A stretch of 64,000 nucleotides of DNA, taken from positions 124,001 through 188,000 of the forward strand of contig CAWHQP010000002.1 in NCBI GenBank assembly GCA_963831535.1. The letters are read 5' to 3'. Below are positions 26,402 to 35,509 of this stretch, piece after piece; position 1 is the stretch's first letter; each line of letters starts with the position of its first letter. The DNA is from Bog-756 sp963831535 (GTDB lineage: Bacteria > Actinomycetota > Acidimicrobiia > Acidimicrobiales > RAAP-2). The notes below the pieces were generated by a model. It was given only the letters and a program-made list of their open reading frames with translations. It made no database searches and was not told the DNA's origin. A program made the translations under genes and the position numbers.

Positions 26402-27475
26402 TTACTCGGTGAGGGTGATGGGCTGGTCGTCGAGGTCCAAGTCGCGTACGTCGTCCGGAAGGGCGGCCGAAGCCTCTTCGGCCTCGACGGCGTTCTGGGC
26501 GGCCAGATGCTCGCGGATCCGCTCGTCGACCTCGGCCATCAGCTGCGGGTTCTCGGTCAGGAAGGTCTTGACGTTCTCCCGTCCCTGGCCCAGCTGTTCC
26601 CCTTCATAGGTGAACCAGGCACCGGACTTCTTGATGAAGCCCAGTTCCACGCCGACATCGAGCAACGATCCCTCACGGCTGATCCCCCGGCCGAAGGTGA
26701 TGTCGAACTCGGCCTGCTTGAACGGGGGTGAGCACTTGTTCTTCACCACCTTGACCCGGGTCCGGTTGCCGACCTGGTCGGCACCGTCCTTGATGGTCTC
26801 GATGCGCCGGATGTCCAGGCGCACCGACGAGTAGAACTTGAGGGCCCGACCTCCGGGGGTGACCTCGGGCGATCCGTACATGACGCCGATCTTCTCCCGC
26901 AGCTGGTTGATGAAGATGGCAATCGTCCGCGACTTCGACAGCGTCCCGGTCAACTTGCGGAGGGCCTGGGACATCAGGCGGGCCTGCAGGCCGACATGGG
27001 TGTCGCCCATCTCCCCCTCGATCTCCGCCCGGGGGGTGAGGGCGGCCACTGAGTCGATGACGAGAACGTCAAGAGCCCCCGAGCGGATGAGCATGTCGGC
27101 GATCTCCAGGGCCTGCTCACCGGTGTCGGGCTGGGAGATCAGCAGATCGTCGATGTTGACGCCGATGGCCTTGGCGTAGACCGGGTCCATGGCGTGCTCG
27201 GCATCCACGTAGGCGCAGATGCCGCCGTTGCGTTGGGCCTCGGCGACCACGTGCATGGCCAAGGTGGACTTGCCCGAGGACTCCGGGCCGAAGATCTCGA
27301 CGATCCGGCCCCGGGGGAGGCCGCCGATGCCGAGAGCTAGGTCGAGGGCCAGGGCCCCGGTCGGGATGGCCTCGATGTTCATGTGCAGGTTCTCGCCCAT
27401 ACGCATGATGGACCCCTTGCCGAACTGCTTCTCGATCTGCCCCAGGGCCATGTCGAGTGCCTTGTCACGTTCCAT
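26402..27475 (-). CDS. recA: Recombinase RecA
   Basis: A 357-residue RecA, full length, preceded by GAGGAGA. It forms ATP-dependent filaments on single-stranded DNA for strand exchange and promotes LexA self-cleavage. Visible motifs are the N-terminal GKGSIMRMGE, Walker A GPESSGKSTLAMHV, the metal-binding segment YVDAEHAMDP, Walker B DVLVIDSVAAL, the L2-loop INQLREKIGVMYGSPEVTPG and the acidic C-terminal tail. No intein is present. A LexA box lies 142 bp upstream. No recX follows: the gene is succeeded by a hairpin and then a convergent unrelated gene. The rimO-pgsA-cinA genes lie about 3.2 kb further upstream on the same strand. Confidence 0.98.
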   Translation of the reverse strand: MERDKALDMALGQIEKQFGKGSIMRMGENLHMNIEAIPTGALALDLALGIGGLPRGRIVEIFGPESSGKSTLAMHVVAEAQRNGGICAYVDAEHAMDPVYAKAIGVNIDDLLISQPDTGEQALEIADMLIRSGALDVLVIDSVAALTPRAEIEGEMGDTHVGLQARLMSQALRKLTGTLSKSRTIAIFINQLREKIGVMYGSPEVTPGGRALKFYSSVRLDIRRIETIKDGADQVGNRTRVKVVKNKCSPPFKQAEFDITFGRGISREGSLLDVGVELGFIKKSGAWFTYEGEQLGQGRENVKTFLTENPQLMAEVDERIREHLAAQNAVEAEEASAALPDDVRDLDLDDQPITLTE

Positions 27476-27616
27476 GTCTTCTCTCCTCGGTACTTGTCGC
27501 TCATGTGACCGTGCCGACCCTACGAAGGGGGTGTGACACGTGCTCTGGTGGGTCCGGACCGAGATCCGGGGCCGATCGCTGCAGGGTGGTGCTGGACGAC
27601 GAGGTCACTGTAGACC

Positions 27617-27630
27617 CGAACGCATGTTCG
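27617..27630. promoter_or_regulatory. SOS box (LexA operator) upstream of recA
   Basis: CGAACGCATGTTCG matches the actinobacterial LexA consensus CGAAC-N4-GTTCG exactly. It lies 142 bp before the recA start on the minus strand and 137 bp before the divergent DUF3048 gene. LexA control of recA is the usual arrangement; control of the other gene is possible but not shown. Confidence 0.85.
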
Positions 27631-27766
27631 ATGATGGATCCCCGGGACCCCCTGCGTCAAGAGCAGCTCCGAAGCCGGCCGTGACCGGCGGAACCGGGAC
27701 CTGTGCCCATCCACCCGAACCTCCATCGACCTCCGGCGTATAGGTGCGCAGTAGCCTCACCCATCA

Positions 27767-28984
27767 ATGCCCGACGATGCACCGCCCCCCGGACCTGGCA
27801 CCGGTGACGGCCCCTCCGGAGGGTCGGGCACCGGCCCTCCCGTCCTGTCGCGACAGGAGTTGCGCCGGCAGGCCGGCGGGGGTCGCGGCGGGTCACGTGC
27901 CTGGTGGTACGGGCTGGGCGCACTGGCCGTGGTGGTCATCGGTGTAGTGATCGGCGTGGTGGCCACCCACAACAGCAAGAAGGAAGCCACGGCGGCCAAG
28001 GTGGTGGCCACCACCACCACGACGGCGCCGGCGCCGACCTGCCCGCTCACCGGGACCCCCGCCCCGGGGGGCACGGTCCCCGCTCGGCCGGCTCTCGGGA
28101 TCAAGATCGGCAACTATCCCGGCGACCGTCCGTCGTCCGGCCTCAACCAGGCCGACATCGTCTTCGAGGAGCCGGTGGAGGGGGCCATCACCCGCCTGTT
28201 GGCCGTGTTCCAGTGCCAGTCGGCACCGTTGGTGGGCGACATCAGATCCGCCCGTCAGCCCGACGCCGGCATCATGTCCCAGTTTTCGCACCCGATGTTC
28301 GTCCATGCCGGCGGCATCGACCCGGTCATCGCCCTCATGCAGGCATCGCCGCTCATCGACACCAACCTCTACTCCGGCGGGAACGGATCGGCCATCCTCC
28401 AACAACCCGGCCGGGTGGCCCCCTACTCGACGTTCGTGAACACGGCCACGCTCTGGGCGCTCGACCCCACCGACACAGCCCCGCCGGCGCCCATCTTCCA
28501 GTACTCGGCCGCGCTCCCCACAGGCTCGGTGGCCGGATCGGGTGCCAGCGTCCACATCCCCTTCTCCTCCACCTCCGATGTGACCTGGCAGTGGAACGCG
28601 GCCACCGGCACCTACCTCCGGGCCTACTCCGGCCAGCCCGACAAACTGCTCGACGGGTCTCAGACGGCCGCCGCCGACGTGGTGATCATGACCGTGCCCA
28701 CCGCCATCGGGCCGTGGGTGGAGAACAGTGAGGGCGGCCATGAGGTCGATGTCACCGCCACCGGAACCGGTCCCCTCGTGGTCATGCGCAACGGCGTGTC
28801 CATCACCGGTACGTGGACCCGCAACGCTCTGACCCAACCGGCCACCCTCACGACGACGGGCGGTGCACCGATCACGCTGGCCCCCGGTAACAGCTGGGTG
28901 GAGCTGGTCCCGGTGGGCATCCCGGTCACCCCGACAGCCTCAGCCCCGGCTCCGGCCGGGACGGCCACGACGAAGGCTCCCTAA
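27767..28984 (+). CDS. DUF3048 (YerB-like) membrane-anchored protein
   Basis: A 405-residue protein. The cytoplasmic N-terminus is Pro/Gly-rich and is followed by one membrane segment (about 46-66: WYGLGALAVVVIGVVIGVVA), a Thr-rich linker and an extracellular domain. The domain has DUF3048 hallmarks: ALGIKIGNYPGDRPSSGLNQ, ADIVFEEPVEGAITRLLAVF, VGDIRSARQPDAGIM, FVHAGGIDPVIALM, WQWNAATGTYLRAYSG and a later ADVVIMTVPTAIG strand. Family function is unknown; Bacillus YerB is the named member. It is divergent from recA across 291 bp that include the SOS box. The next gene starts 19 bp downstream on the same strand. Confidence 0.85.
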   Translation: MPDDAPPPGPGTGDGPSGGSGTGPPVLSRQELRRQAGGGRGGSRAWWYGLGALAVVVIGVVIGVVATHNSKKEATAAKVVATTTTTAPAPTCPLTGTPAPGGTVPARPALGIKIGNYPGDRPSSGLNQADIVFEEPVEGAITRLLAVFQCQSAPLVGDIRSARQPDAGIMSQFSHPMFVHAGGIDPVIALMQASPLIDTNLYSGGNGSAILQQPGRVAPYSTFVNTATLWALDPTDTAPPAPIFQYSAALPTGSVAGSGASVHIPFSSTSDVTWQWNAATGTYLRAYSGQPDKLLDGSQTAAADVVIMTVPTAIGPWVENSEGGHEVDVTATGTGPLVVMRNGVSITGTWTRNALTQPATLTTTGGAPITLAPGNSWVELVPVGIPVTPTASAPAPAGTATTKAP

Positions 28985-29003
28985 CGGCGGAGGGCCCGTT
29001 CTG

Positions 29004-30119
29004 ATGTGGCGCCGGTGGTGGCCTCTGGTGCGACTCCTCCTGAGCCTGGCCGCCGTCGGCCTCGCCGTCTGGGTGCTCTCGTCGCACACCGACGAACTGT
29101 CCGGTCTCAGCGGGGTGCTGCACCGGCTGAACTGGTGGTGGCTCTCGGCGGCGGTGGTGGCCGAGATCCTCTCGTTCATCAGCTTTGCCTGCCTGCAGTA
29201 CGGGTTGCTCCTCTTCGGCGGCCTGGATTCGCCCAAGGGGGCACTGCTGAAGACGACGTTCGCCGCGCAGGCCCTGGCCAATTCGTTCCCGGGGGGAAGC
29301 GCTGTCTCCGCGGTCTACAGCTTCCGCTGGTACCGACGGTTCGGGGCCGGCAACACCCTGGCCACGTGGGCCATCGTGGGCACGGTGATCGCCTCCATCG
29401 TCTCGCTGGCCTTGGTCGCCACCCTGGGCCTGGCGTTGGCCACCGAGCAGGGGGCGTCCCTCGACCTGGTCCCCGCCATCATCGGCGCGCTGGTGGCCAT
29501 GGTGGTGATCGGCGCTCTGTTCGTCTACGAACGACCCCTGCTGTGGAGCACGGACCGGTTGATCCGGGCCTCCCGCTCGCTGACCGGCCGTCCCTCGGCG
29601 GCCACCGAGAGTCAGGTCCGCCGGACCCTGGAATGGACGACGGCCGTCCACCTCAAGTGGCCCCAGGTGACGGGGACGGTGGCGCTGGGGACGTGCAACT
29701 GGCTGTTCGACTGCACCTGCTTCGCCATGATGTTCCCGGCCATCGGTGCCCCGGTCCCCTGGAAGGGCCTCCTGCTCGCCTACGGTGCGGGCCAGCTGGC
29801 CGCCACCCTCCCCATCACCCCCGGAGGGTTGGGGGTGGTGGAGGGCAGCATCACCATCGCGCTGGTGGCGTTCGGAGGCGTCGAGACCACCACCGTCGAC
29901 GCCGTGCTCATCTACCGTTTCATCAGCTTCTGGCTCGTCCTGGCCGTCGGCTGGGCCCTCTGGGGCGAGCTGGCCCTCGAGGTCCGGCGAGGTCGATGGA
30001 GCCGGCGGGTCCTCTCCGCTCCCGTCGAGGCCACCGATCCCACGACGACCGACCCCGAGTCGCGTCGCGACACGATGCCGTCCCCGGCGCCCGGCGAGTC
30101 CTCGGTGGCCCCCTCGTGA
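29004..30119 (+). CDS. Lysylphosphatidylglycerol synthase TM-like (UPF0104) flippase-type membrane protein
   Basis: Start at ATG 29004; GGAGGG lies about 10 bp before it; 371 residues. About eight membrane helices are visible, such as LLLSLAAVGLAVWVL, WWWLSAAVVAEILSFISF, AIVGTVIASIVSLALVATLG and VPAIIGALVAMVVIGALFVY. The family motifs NSFPGGSAVSAVYSFRWYRR and LPITPGGLGVVEGSITIALV, with its PGGxGxxE core, identify the MprF/LPG-synthase transmembrane family. No catalytic synthetase domain is attached, so it may act as a lipid or polyisoprenoid translocase, as proposed for isolated members. A hydrophilic tail follows. A lipoprotein gene overlaps the stop by 4 bp (GTGA). Confidence 0.85.
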   Translation: MWRRWWPLVRLLLSLAAVGLAVWVLSSHTDELSGLSGVLHRLNWWWLSAAVVAEILSFISFACLQYGLLLFGGLDSPKGALLKTTFAAQALANSFPGGSAVSAVYSFRWYRRFGAGNTLATWAIVGTVIASIVSLALVATLGLALATEQGASLDLVPAIIGALVAMVVIGALFVYERPLLWSTDRLIRASRSLTGRPSAATESQVRRTLEWTTAVHLKWPQVTGTVALGTCNWLFDCTCFAMMFPAIGAPVPWKGLLLAYGAGQLAATLPITPGGLGVVEGSITIALVAFGGVETTTVDAVLIYRFISFWLVLAVGWALWGELALEVRRGRWSRRVLSAPVEATDPTTTDPESRRDTMPSPAPGESSVAPS

Positions 30120-30607
30120 CCGCCCGTCAACCGGTGACAGAGGGTCGGCCCGTGGGCAACCGTTCGATGCCGCTCACCCGGCTCGCCCGTCGGATCGCCG
30201 CCGGTCTGGCCGGCGTCGTGGTGGTCGCCTGCGTCCTGGCCGGCTGCTCATCGGTGCGCAGCAGCCTCGGGACCACCGACAGCCCGTGCTACCTGTCCCT
30301 GCCCGCGGCGTCACAGGCCGTGCACGGTTCGGGCCGGCTGGCCGGCGTCCACCTGTTCACCCTCAGCAGGCTCCGCCAGGATGCGCCCCGGCTCTACGCC
30401 CGCCTGGCCATCTCCCGTCCGAACCAGGACCGAATCTGCGTGATCGAGTTCACCGGCTCCTTCACCAATTCGTCGGTGGCCCGACCGCTCGGGTCCCCGG
30501 CCGGGCGACTGGCCATCGTCGTGCTCCGGACACCGTCCGACGCACTGCTCGGCACCGTCCTCCTCGACCGTCCCCCACTCCGCTTCGCCCACGGCCACAT
30601 CGGCTGA
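30116..30607 (+). CDS. Predicted lipoprotein of unknown function
   Basis: A 163-residue protein from GTG 30116, overlapping the previous stop as GTGA; a GTG at 30152 is an alternative start. The N-terminus has basic residues then GLAGVVVVACVLAGCSSVRS, a type II signal peptide with lipobox LAGC. The mature part is short and rich in beta strands (RLAGVHLFTLSRLRQDAPRL, CVIEFTGSFTNSSVARPLG, GRLAIVVLRTPSDALLGTVL). I do not recognise a family. Its coupling to the LPG-synthase-like gene suggests a joint envelope role; this is inference. Confidence 0.68.
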   Translation: MTARQPVTEGRPVGNRSMPLTRLARRIAAGLAGVVVVACVLAGCSSVRSSLGTTDSPCYLSLPAASQAVHGSGRLAGVHLFTLSRLRQDAPRLYARLAISRPNQDRICVIEFTGSFTNSSVARPLGSPAGRLAIVVLRTPSDALLGTVLLDRPPLRFAHGHIG

Positions 30608-30651
30608 CGCCCGGCGGGGAACGAACCGGCTCGGGCGGGCCCCCGCCACCG

Positions 30652-31956
30652 TCAGCTCCCGAGCGTCCGCCGTAACAAGTCGAGAGCGGCGATGGTGGCG
30701 TACTGACGGACCCGGTCCCGATCACCGGGCACCGTGAAGGCGAACGACGCCGTCTCGTGGCCGGGGCGAGCGAGCCCCACGAATACCGTGCCGGGAGGTC
30801 GGCCGTCCTGGGAGTCGGGTCCGGCCACCCCGGTCATGGACAGGCCCACGTCGGCGCCGAGGACCGTCCGGGCCCCGTCGGCCATGGCCCGGGCGGCCTC
30901 CTCGGAGACCACGGGCCCCTCGGGCACCCCGAGCACGGTGAACTTGACCTCGGAGGCGTAGGACACCACCGAGCCGCGGAACCACCGGCTGGCCCCGGGG
31001 ACATTGACCAACCGGGACGCCGCCAGCCCGCCGGTGAGCGACTCGGCCAGGCCCAGGGTCAGGCCCTCGGTGGCCAGGGCCCGGGCCACGGCATCCTCGA
31101 TGGCCTCGTCGTCGATGCCGAACACCACATCGCCCGCGGCTTCGGTGAGGATGCGTCGGATCTCGGCCTCCTCGGCATCTAGCCGCGCCGCGGCAAGCTC
31201 CTCGTCATCGGCCCGCACCGTGACCCGCACCTTGATCCCTTCGATGCCGCTGGCCAGAAATGCGATCGTGGCCGGTGCCGGGCTCACCCCGTCGCCGGAT
31301 GGTGCACCGGGCGGCGTGGCCGCCGCCGTGTCGAGCTGACCGATGTGGTCGGCCAGGGTGTCGGCCAGCGCCGACTCGCTCATGCCCCAGGTCCGGATGA
31401 CCCGGCTGGCGATGACCCCGGTCGTCTCGCCGCGTTCGCCCATGCGCTTGACGAGGTCGGGGGCGATAGCCCGCTCGAACATGTCGGCCATCTCGTAGGG
31501 GACTCCGGGAACGGCGTAGATCACCTTGTGCCCCACCGGGCAGATCAGCCCGGGTGCGGTGCCTTTGGTCTGCGGAATGACGGTGGCGCCGTCGGGCACG
31601 TCGGCCTGTCGAAGGTTGGAGTCGGCCATCTGACGACCGCGGAGGTTGAACAGAGCGCGGATGTTGTCCACCACCTGGTCGTCCCGGTGGAGTGACACGT
31701 TCATCACCTCGGCGATGGCATCACGGGTGATGTCGTCGTGGGTCGGTCCCAGCCCCCCGCAGACGATGACGCCGTCGCTCCGGGCCAGGGCGGTCCGGAA
31801 GGCCAACACGATCCGTTCGTGATTGTCCCCCACCGCCTGGTGGAAGTGGGAGGCCACGCCGATGGCGGCCAGGTGCTCACCCATCCACTTGGAGTTGGTG
31901 TCGGCGATCTGGCCGAGCAGCAGCTCCGTCCCCACCGCCACGATCTCGACGCGCAC
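30652..31956 (-). CDS. cinA: CinA family protein (nicotinamide-nucleotide amidohydrolase)
   Basis: Start at GTG 31956 (VRVEIVAVGTELL), 5 bp after the pgsA stop; 434 residues. The N-terminal COG1058/MoaB-like domain has VGTELLLGQIADTNSKWMGE, GGLGPTHDDITRDAIAE and the PGVPYEM motif. A small middle domain follows, and the C-terminal CinA/PncC domain has GLTLGLAESLTGGLAASRLV, GSVVSYASEVKFTVLGV and TGVAGPDSQDGRPPGTVFVG. The C-terminal domain deamidates NMN in pyridine-nucleotide salvage; the N-terminal domain has ADP-ribose pyrophosphatase activity in some homologues. A Pro/Gly-rich stretch (ATPPGAPSGDGVSPAP) is an insertion in the middle domain. Confidence 0.93.
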   Translation of the reverse strand: MRVEIVAVGTELLLGQIADTNSKWMGEHLAAIGVASHFHQAVGDNHERIVLAFRTALARSDGVIVCGGLGPTHDDITRDAIAEVMNVSLHRDDQVVDNIRALFNLRGRQMADSNLRQADVPDGATVIPQTKGTAPGLICPVGHKVIYAVPGVPYEMADMFERAIAPDLVKRMGERGETTGVIASRVIRTWGMSESALADTLADHIGQLDTAAATPPGAPSGDGVSPAPATIAFLASGIEGIKVRVTVRADDEELAAARLDAEEAEIRRILTEAAGDVVFGIDDEAIEDAVARALATEGLTLGLAESLTGGLAASRLVNVPGASRWFRGSVVSYASEVKFTVLGVPEGPVVSEEAARAMADGARTVLGADVGLSMTGVAGPDSQDGRPPGTVFVGLARPGHETASFAFTVPGDRDRVRQYATIAALDLLRRTLGS

Positions 31957-31961
31957 CGGAC

Positions 31962-32609
31962 TCAGGCCGCCGAGCTCGTGCCGTCGGCACTTCCCGTCGC
32001 CGGTCGCGGGGCGTCCGCGGCGCGGACCCGGGCCGCCCGCCGGCCGTCGACGAAGTACTGGGCCCCGGTGAACACCGTCAGGGCCGCGGCCACCCAGATG
32101 CCGGCGTTCAGGATCGACTGGTGGGTGGCCAGCGGCGGCGCCAGACACATCCCAATGGCGATGTCCTGGAGGAGGGTCTTGAACTTGGCCGAGTTGCGCG
32201 CCGGGATGGAGATGCCGTGGCGGCCCACCACCGACCGGTAGACCGACATGGCGATCTCCCGCACGGCGATGATGGCGACCGGGAGCCACCACACGATGCC
32301 TTTGGCCACCAGGGCCACCAGGGCGCCCAGCACCACCACCTTGTCGGCCAACGGGTCGAGGAAGGCCCCCGACCGGGTGGTCCCCTGCCTGCGGGCCAGC
32401 CAGCCGTCGATCCCGTCGGACATGGCCAGCAGCCCGCCGAAGACGAACGTGAACCAGCTGGCCCCCCACAGCATGATGAGGGCGATGAGCACCGGGGTGG
32501 CCAACAGCCGGATCACCGTGATCCCGTTGGCCGGGGTGAGGAGGGCCGACGGTCCGAACGTCGTGGTCCGTGCCACCGGTGCGCCGGCCTGCATGGCCCC
32601 GTCGCTCAT
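31962..32609 (-). CDS. pgsA: CDP-diacylglycerol--glycerol-3-phosphate 3-phosphatidyltransferase
   Basis: A 215-residue integral membrane enzyme of phosphatidylglycerol synthesis. The CDP-alcohol phosphotransferase motif D-G-x2-A-R-x8-G-x3-D-x3-D is complete in DGWLARRQGTTRSGAFLDPL plus ADK. Membrane segments include LLATPVLIALIMLWGASWFT, FVFGGLLAMSDGIDGW and IVWWLPVAIIAVREIAMSVY. ATG overlaps the rimO stop by 4 bp, and cinA follows after 5 bp, so the three form one transcript, the usual actinobacterial order. Assignment as PgsA, and not another CDP-alcohol transferase, rests on this conserved neighbourhood. Confidence 0.9.
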   Translation of the reverse strand: MSDGAMQAGAPVARTTTFGPSALLTPANGITVIRLLATPVLIALIMLWGASWFTFVFGGLLAMSDGIDGWLARRQGTTRSGAFLDPLADKVVVLGALVALVAKGIVWWLPVAIIAVREIAMSVYRSVVGRHGISIPARNSAKFKTLLQDIAIGMCLAPPLATHQSILNAGIWVAAALTVFTGAQYFVDGRRAARVRAADAPRPATGSADGTSSAA

Positions 32610-34054
32610 CGGGCCGATCCCGTCGCGGCCAGGGTCGGGGACCGCCGGTGCCGGCGCTCGGCGATGAGATCGGGGCCGTCGGCGCCGGTGACTAGCACAT
32701 CCACGAACGAGCCAACCGGGTGGTCGGCGGGCAGCGAGACGATCCCGTCGATCTCGGGAGCCTCCCGGTAGGTGCGTCCCTCACCCGGGGCGTCGACGAG
32801 AACCTCGACGGTGGCCCCGATCAGCCGGTCCCGTCCGGCGGCGGTGATGGCGTCCTGGATCTCGGTGCACTCACGCAGACGCTCGGCGACCAGCTCCTCG
32901 GCCACCTGGCCCTCGAGGTCGGAGGCGTAGGTTCCGGCCTCGTTGCTGAACGGGAAGAACCCCACCCAGTCCAACTGGGCCTCCTCCAGCCACTCGAGCA
33001 GGCGGTCATGATCGGCTTCGGTCTCCCCGGGATAGCCGACGATGAACGAGGATCGGAACGCCGCGGTCGCCTCGGCACGACGGATCGACGCGATCCGGTC
33101 GAGGAACCGGTCCCCCTCGCCCCACCGGCGCATGCGCTTGAGCAGGGGCCGTGACACATGCTGGAGGGAGAGGTCGAAATAGGGAACCCCGGTGGCCAGG
33201 ATGGCCTCCACCAGAGCATCGTCGAGCGTCGACGGGTAGAGGTAGAGGAGGCGGACCCGGTCGACCCGCTCGGCCACCGCCCCCACCAGCTCGACGATGG
33301 GGCGGTGTCCACCCACAGCCGGCCCGTCGATGCGGGGCACGGTCCGACCGGCTGAACGGTCCAGGGCGAACGAGGCGAGGTCCTGAGCCACCAGCACCAC
33401 CTCCCGGAGCGTGCGCTCCGGTCCGGCCAGCTGGTCCACCTCGGCCAGGATGGAGTCCACGGTGCGGGACCGCTGCTTGCCCCGGAACGACGGGATGGCA
33501 CAGAACCCGCAGTTGCGGTCGCAACCCTCGGCCACCTTGATGTAGGACCACGGCGAGGACGAGGCCGGACGGGGCAGGTTCAACAGGTCGAAGGCGGGTA
33601 GGGGAGCCCCCGGGCCGGGAGACGGGGGCTTGCGCCCGAAGAGCACGGGCGTACCTGGGGTGCCGGCCCCCGAAAGCGACGTAGGGATCAGCCGGGTCGG
33701 GCCGGGCCCAGCCGCCTCGGTCGGGGACCCACCGCTCAGGGCCACACCGAACGGGGCCACCAGGTCGACCTCGGGCAGCGCCTCGGCCAGTTCATCGCCG
33801 TACCGCTCGGCCATGCAACCCGTCACCACCAGCCGTGCCCCGTCCCGTCGGGCGTCGGAGAGAGCCAGCACCGTGTCGACGGACTCCTGGCGGGCGGCCT
33901 CGATGAAGGCGCACGTGTTGACCACCACCAGGTCGGCCTGCTCGGGCGTTGCCGCAGCCTCGAACCCGTCGGCCACCAGGGTCCCGACCAGCTTGTCGGA
34001 GTCCACCTGGTTCTTCGGGCAGCCCAACGTCTCGATCCAGTACCGCTCGGCCAC
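32606..34054 (-). CDS. rimO: Ribosomal protein S12 methylthiotransferase RimO
   Basis: A 482-residue radical-SAM enzyme that adds a methylthio group to an aspartate of ribosomal protein S12. The N-terminal UPF0004 domain has the three cysteines that hold the auxiliary cluster: TLGCPKNQVDSD, VVNTCAFIEAARQ and VVTGCMAERYGD. The radical-SAM triad is EGCDRNCGFCAIPSFRGKQR, and the C-terminal TRAM domain ends with VDAPGEGRTYREAPEIDGIV. The segment GVALSGGSPTEAAGPGP with the following 40 residues is longer than in most RimO, a low-complexity insertion between domains. It heads the rimO-pgsA-cinA transcript. Confidence 0.94.
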   Translation of the reverse strand: MAERYWIETLGCPKNQVDSDKLVGTLVADGFEAAATPEQADLVVVNTCAFIEAARQESVDTVLALSDARRDGARLVVTGCMAERYGDELAEALPEVDLVAPFGVALSGGSPTEAAGPGPTRLIPTSLSGAGTPGTPVLFGRKPPSPGPGAPLPAFDLLNLPRPASSSPWSYIKVAEGCDRNCGFCAIPSFRGKQRSRTVDSILAEVDQLAGPERTLREVVLVAQDLASFALDRSAGRTVPRIDGPAVGGHRPIVELVGAVAERVDRVRLLYLYPSTLDDALVEAILATGVPYFDLSLQHVSRPLLKRMRRWGEGDRFLDRIASIRRAEATAAFRSSFIVGYPGETEADHDRLLEWLEEAQLDWVGFFPFSNEAGTYASDLEGQVAEELVAERLRECTEIQDAITAAGRDRLIGATVEVLVDAPGEGRTYREAPEIDGIVSLPADHPVGSFVDVLVTGADGPDLIAERRHRRSPTLAATGSAR

Positions 34055-34282
34055 CAGGACAATCTACCGGGGTGCCGGCACCCAGGGCTCGCCATCACCG
34101 CGGGCCCCCCGGCGACCGACCGGGCGGGGTCGAGATCCCGGAACCGGGGGACGCTGATGCCATCGCCACGGTCGTCCCGTCCCTCGGACGGCCGAGCACA
34201 CCTTGCTAGGGTGGCCGGGCCCACAGCCGGGGGGAACGGCAGCTCGCGCCGCTCGGTTAGGAACACGAGGCGCGTACCCACT

Positions 34283-35437
34283 TTGGACACGATCACGGCC
34301 ACAGACCGCACCCGGGGCGGCGCCTGGACTGCCCTGCGCCAAGCGGCCTCGGCGTCCTGGCTCCCCTGGTTGACCGGCCGGGCCATCGTGCTCGCCGCGC
34401 TGGCCATGGCCAAGTTCGAGGTGACCCACTTCGCCATCCGCGACCCGCGTGCCCTGGCCACCGCCCACGACGGCCTAGTGGCGTGGGACGCCGGGTGGTA
34501 CGCCAACCTGGCCGCCCACGGCTATCACGCCGTGGGTAGCGAGGGTCTGCGCTTCTTCCCGCTCCTGCCTGCGGTGGCGAGCGCCCTCCACCACATCACC
34601 TTCCTCCCCGTCGACGCCTCGACCGTGCTCATCGCCAACATCTGCGGCTTCGGCGCCACCGCCGCCCTCTACCTACTGGTGCGATCGGAGTTCGGTGATC
34701 CGGTGCCGGCCCGGACGGCGGCCTGGCTGATCAATCTGGTGCCGGCGGCCTTCGTGATGGTCATGGGGTACTCGGACTCCCTGTTCATCCTGGTGGCGGT
34801 GGCCTGCTTCTACTGCCTGCGTCATCAGCGCTGGCTGGTGGCGGGAGGGCTGGGATTTCTGGCCGGCACGGCCCGACCCATCGGATGCCTCCTCCTGATC
34901 CCTGCCCTGTGCGAGGCGCTCCGCGGGCTGCGCCGGACGGACTGGCGGGAGCGCTCGGCGCGGGCCGTCGCTGTTCTGGCTCCGCTGGCCGGGCTTCTGG
35001 CCTTCCTCAGCTGGACCAGTGTCGAGTTCGGGACGTTCACCGAGCCATTGACCCTCCAGACCAACTCGGCGCGCCACGGGGGTCTGACCGATCCGGTGGA
35101 CACCCTGTACCACGACGCCACCAATCTCCTGCACGGCCATCACGTGGGAACCGACCTCCACCTGCCGTGGGTCGTGATCAGCGTGGGTCTGCTCATCGTG
35201 GTGTTCCGGAGACTGCCCCTCTCCTACGGCCTGTTCTCCGTGGCCATGGTGGCCGTCGCCGCGTCGGGGTCCAACCTGGACTCGTTCGAGCGCTACGCCC
35301 TCTCTGCCTTCCCCCTGATCATGGGGGCCACCACCCTGCTCCGCTCCCGGCGGGTCGAGATCGCCGTGCTCGTGCTCTGCGCGATGACCATGTTCGGCTA
35401 TGCCCTGCTGGCGTTCCTGGCCGCCTACGTGCCCTGA
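34283..35437 (+). CDS. PIG-V-like membrane glycosyltransferase
   Basis: Taken from the TTG at 34283, with GAGG about 13 bp upstream; an ATG at 34157 in frame is possible but gives a low-complexity leader. About 384 residues with eight or more helices. The motifs LVAWDAGWYANLAAHGYH (Trp-Asp-x-x-Trp-Tyr type), LRFFPLLPAVAS and VMGYSDSLFILVAVACFYCL match the PIG-V / GPI-mannosyltransferase-II-like family, whose members use polyprenyl-phosphate sugars outside the membrane. TARPIGCLLLIPAL and LDSFERYALSAFPLIMG are typical C-terminal family segments. Donor sugar and acceptor are unknown. It is divergent from rimO over about 230 bp. Confidence 0.75.
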   Translation: MDTITATDRTRGGAWTALRQAASASWLPWLTGRAIVLAALAMAKFEVTHFAIRDPRALATAHDGLVAWDAGWYANLAAHGYHAVGSEGLRFFPLLPAVASALHHITFLPVDASTVLIANICGFGATAALYLLVRSEFGDPVPARTAAWLINLVPAAFVMVMGYSDSLFILVAVACFYCLRHQRWLVAGGLGFLAGTARPIGCLLLIPALCEALRGLRRTDWRERSARAVAVLAPLAGLLAFLSWTSVEFGTFTEPLTLQTNSARHGGLTDPVDTLYHDATNLLHGHHVGTDLHLPWVVISVGLLIVVFRRLPLSYGLFSVAMVAVAASGSNLDSFERYALSAFPLIMGATTLLRSRRVEIAVLVLCAMTMFGYALLAFLAAYVP

Positions 35438-35479
35438 ATCCACGGTGAGGCGGTGGGCACCGACCACCCCTGCGCCCGT

Positions 35480-35496
35480 CGCCGGCTGGGCCGGCG
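35480..35496 (+). terminator. Hairpin terminator after the PIG-V-like gene
   Basis: CGCCGGC-TGG-GCCGGCG forms a perfect 7-bp stem with a 3-base loop, 43 bp after the stop. No T-run follows. It separates this gene from the promoter of the signalling island. Confidence 0.5.
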
Positions 35497-35509
35497 GACC
35501 AGCCCGCGG

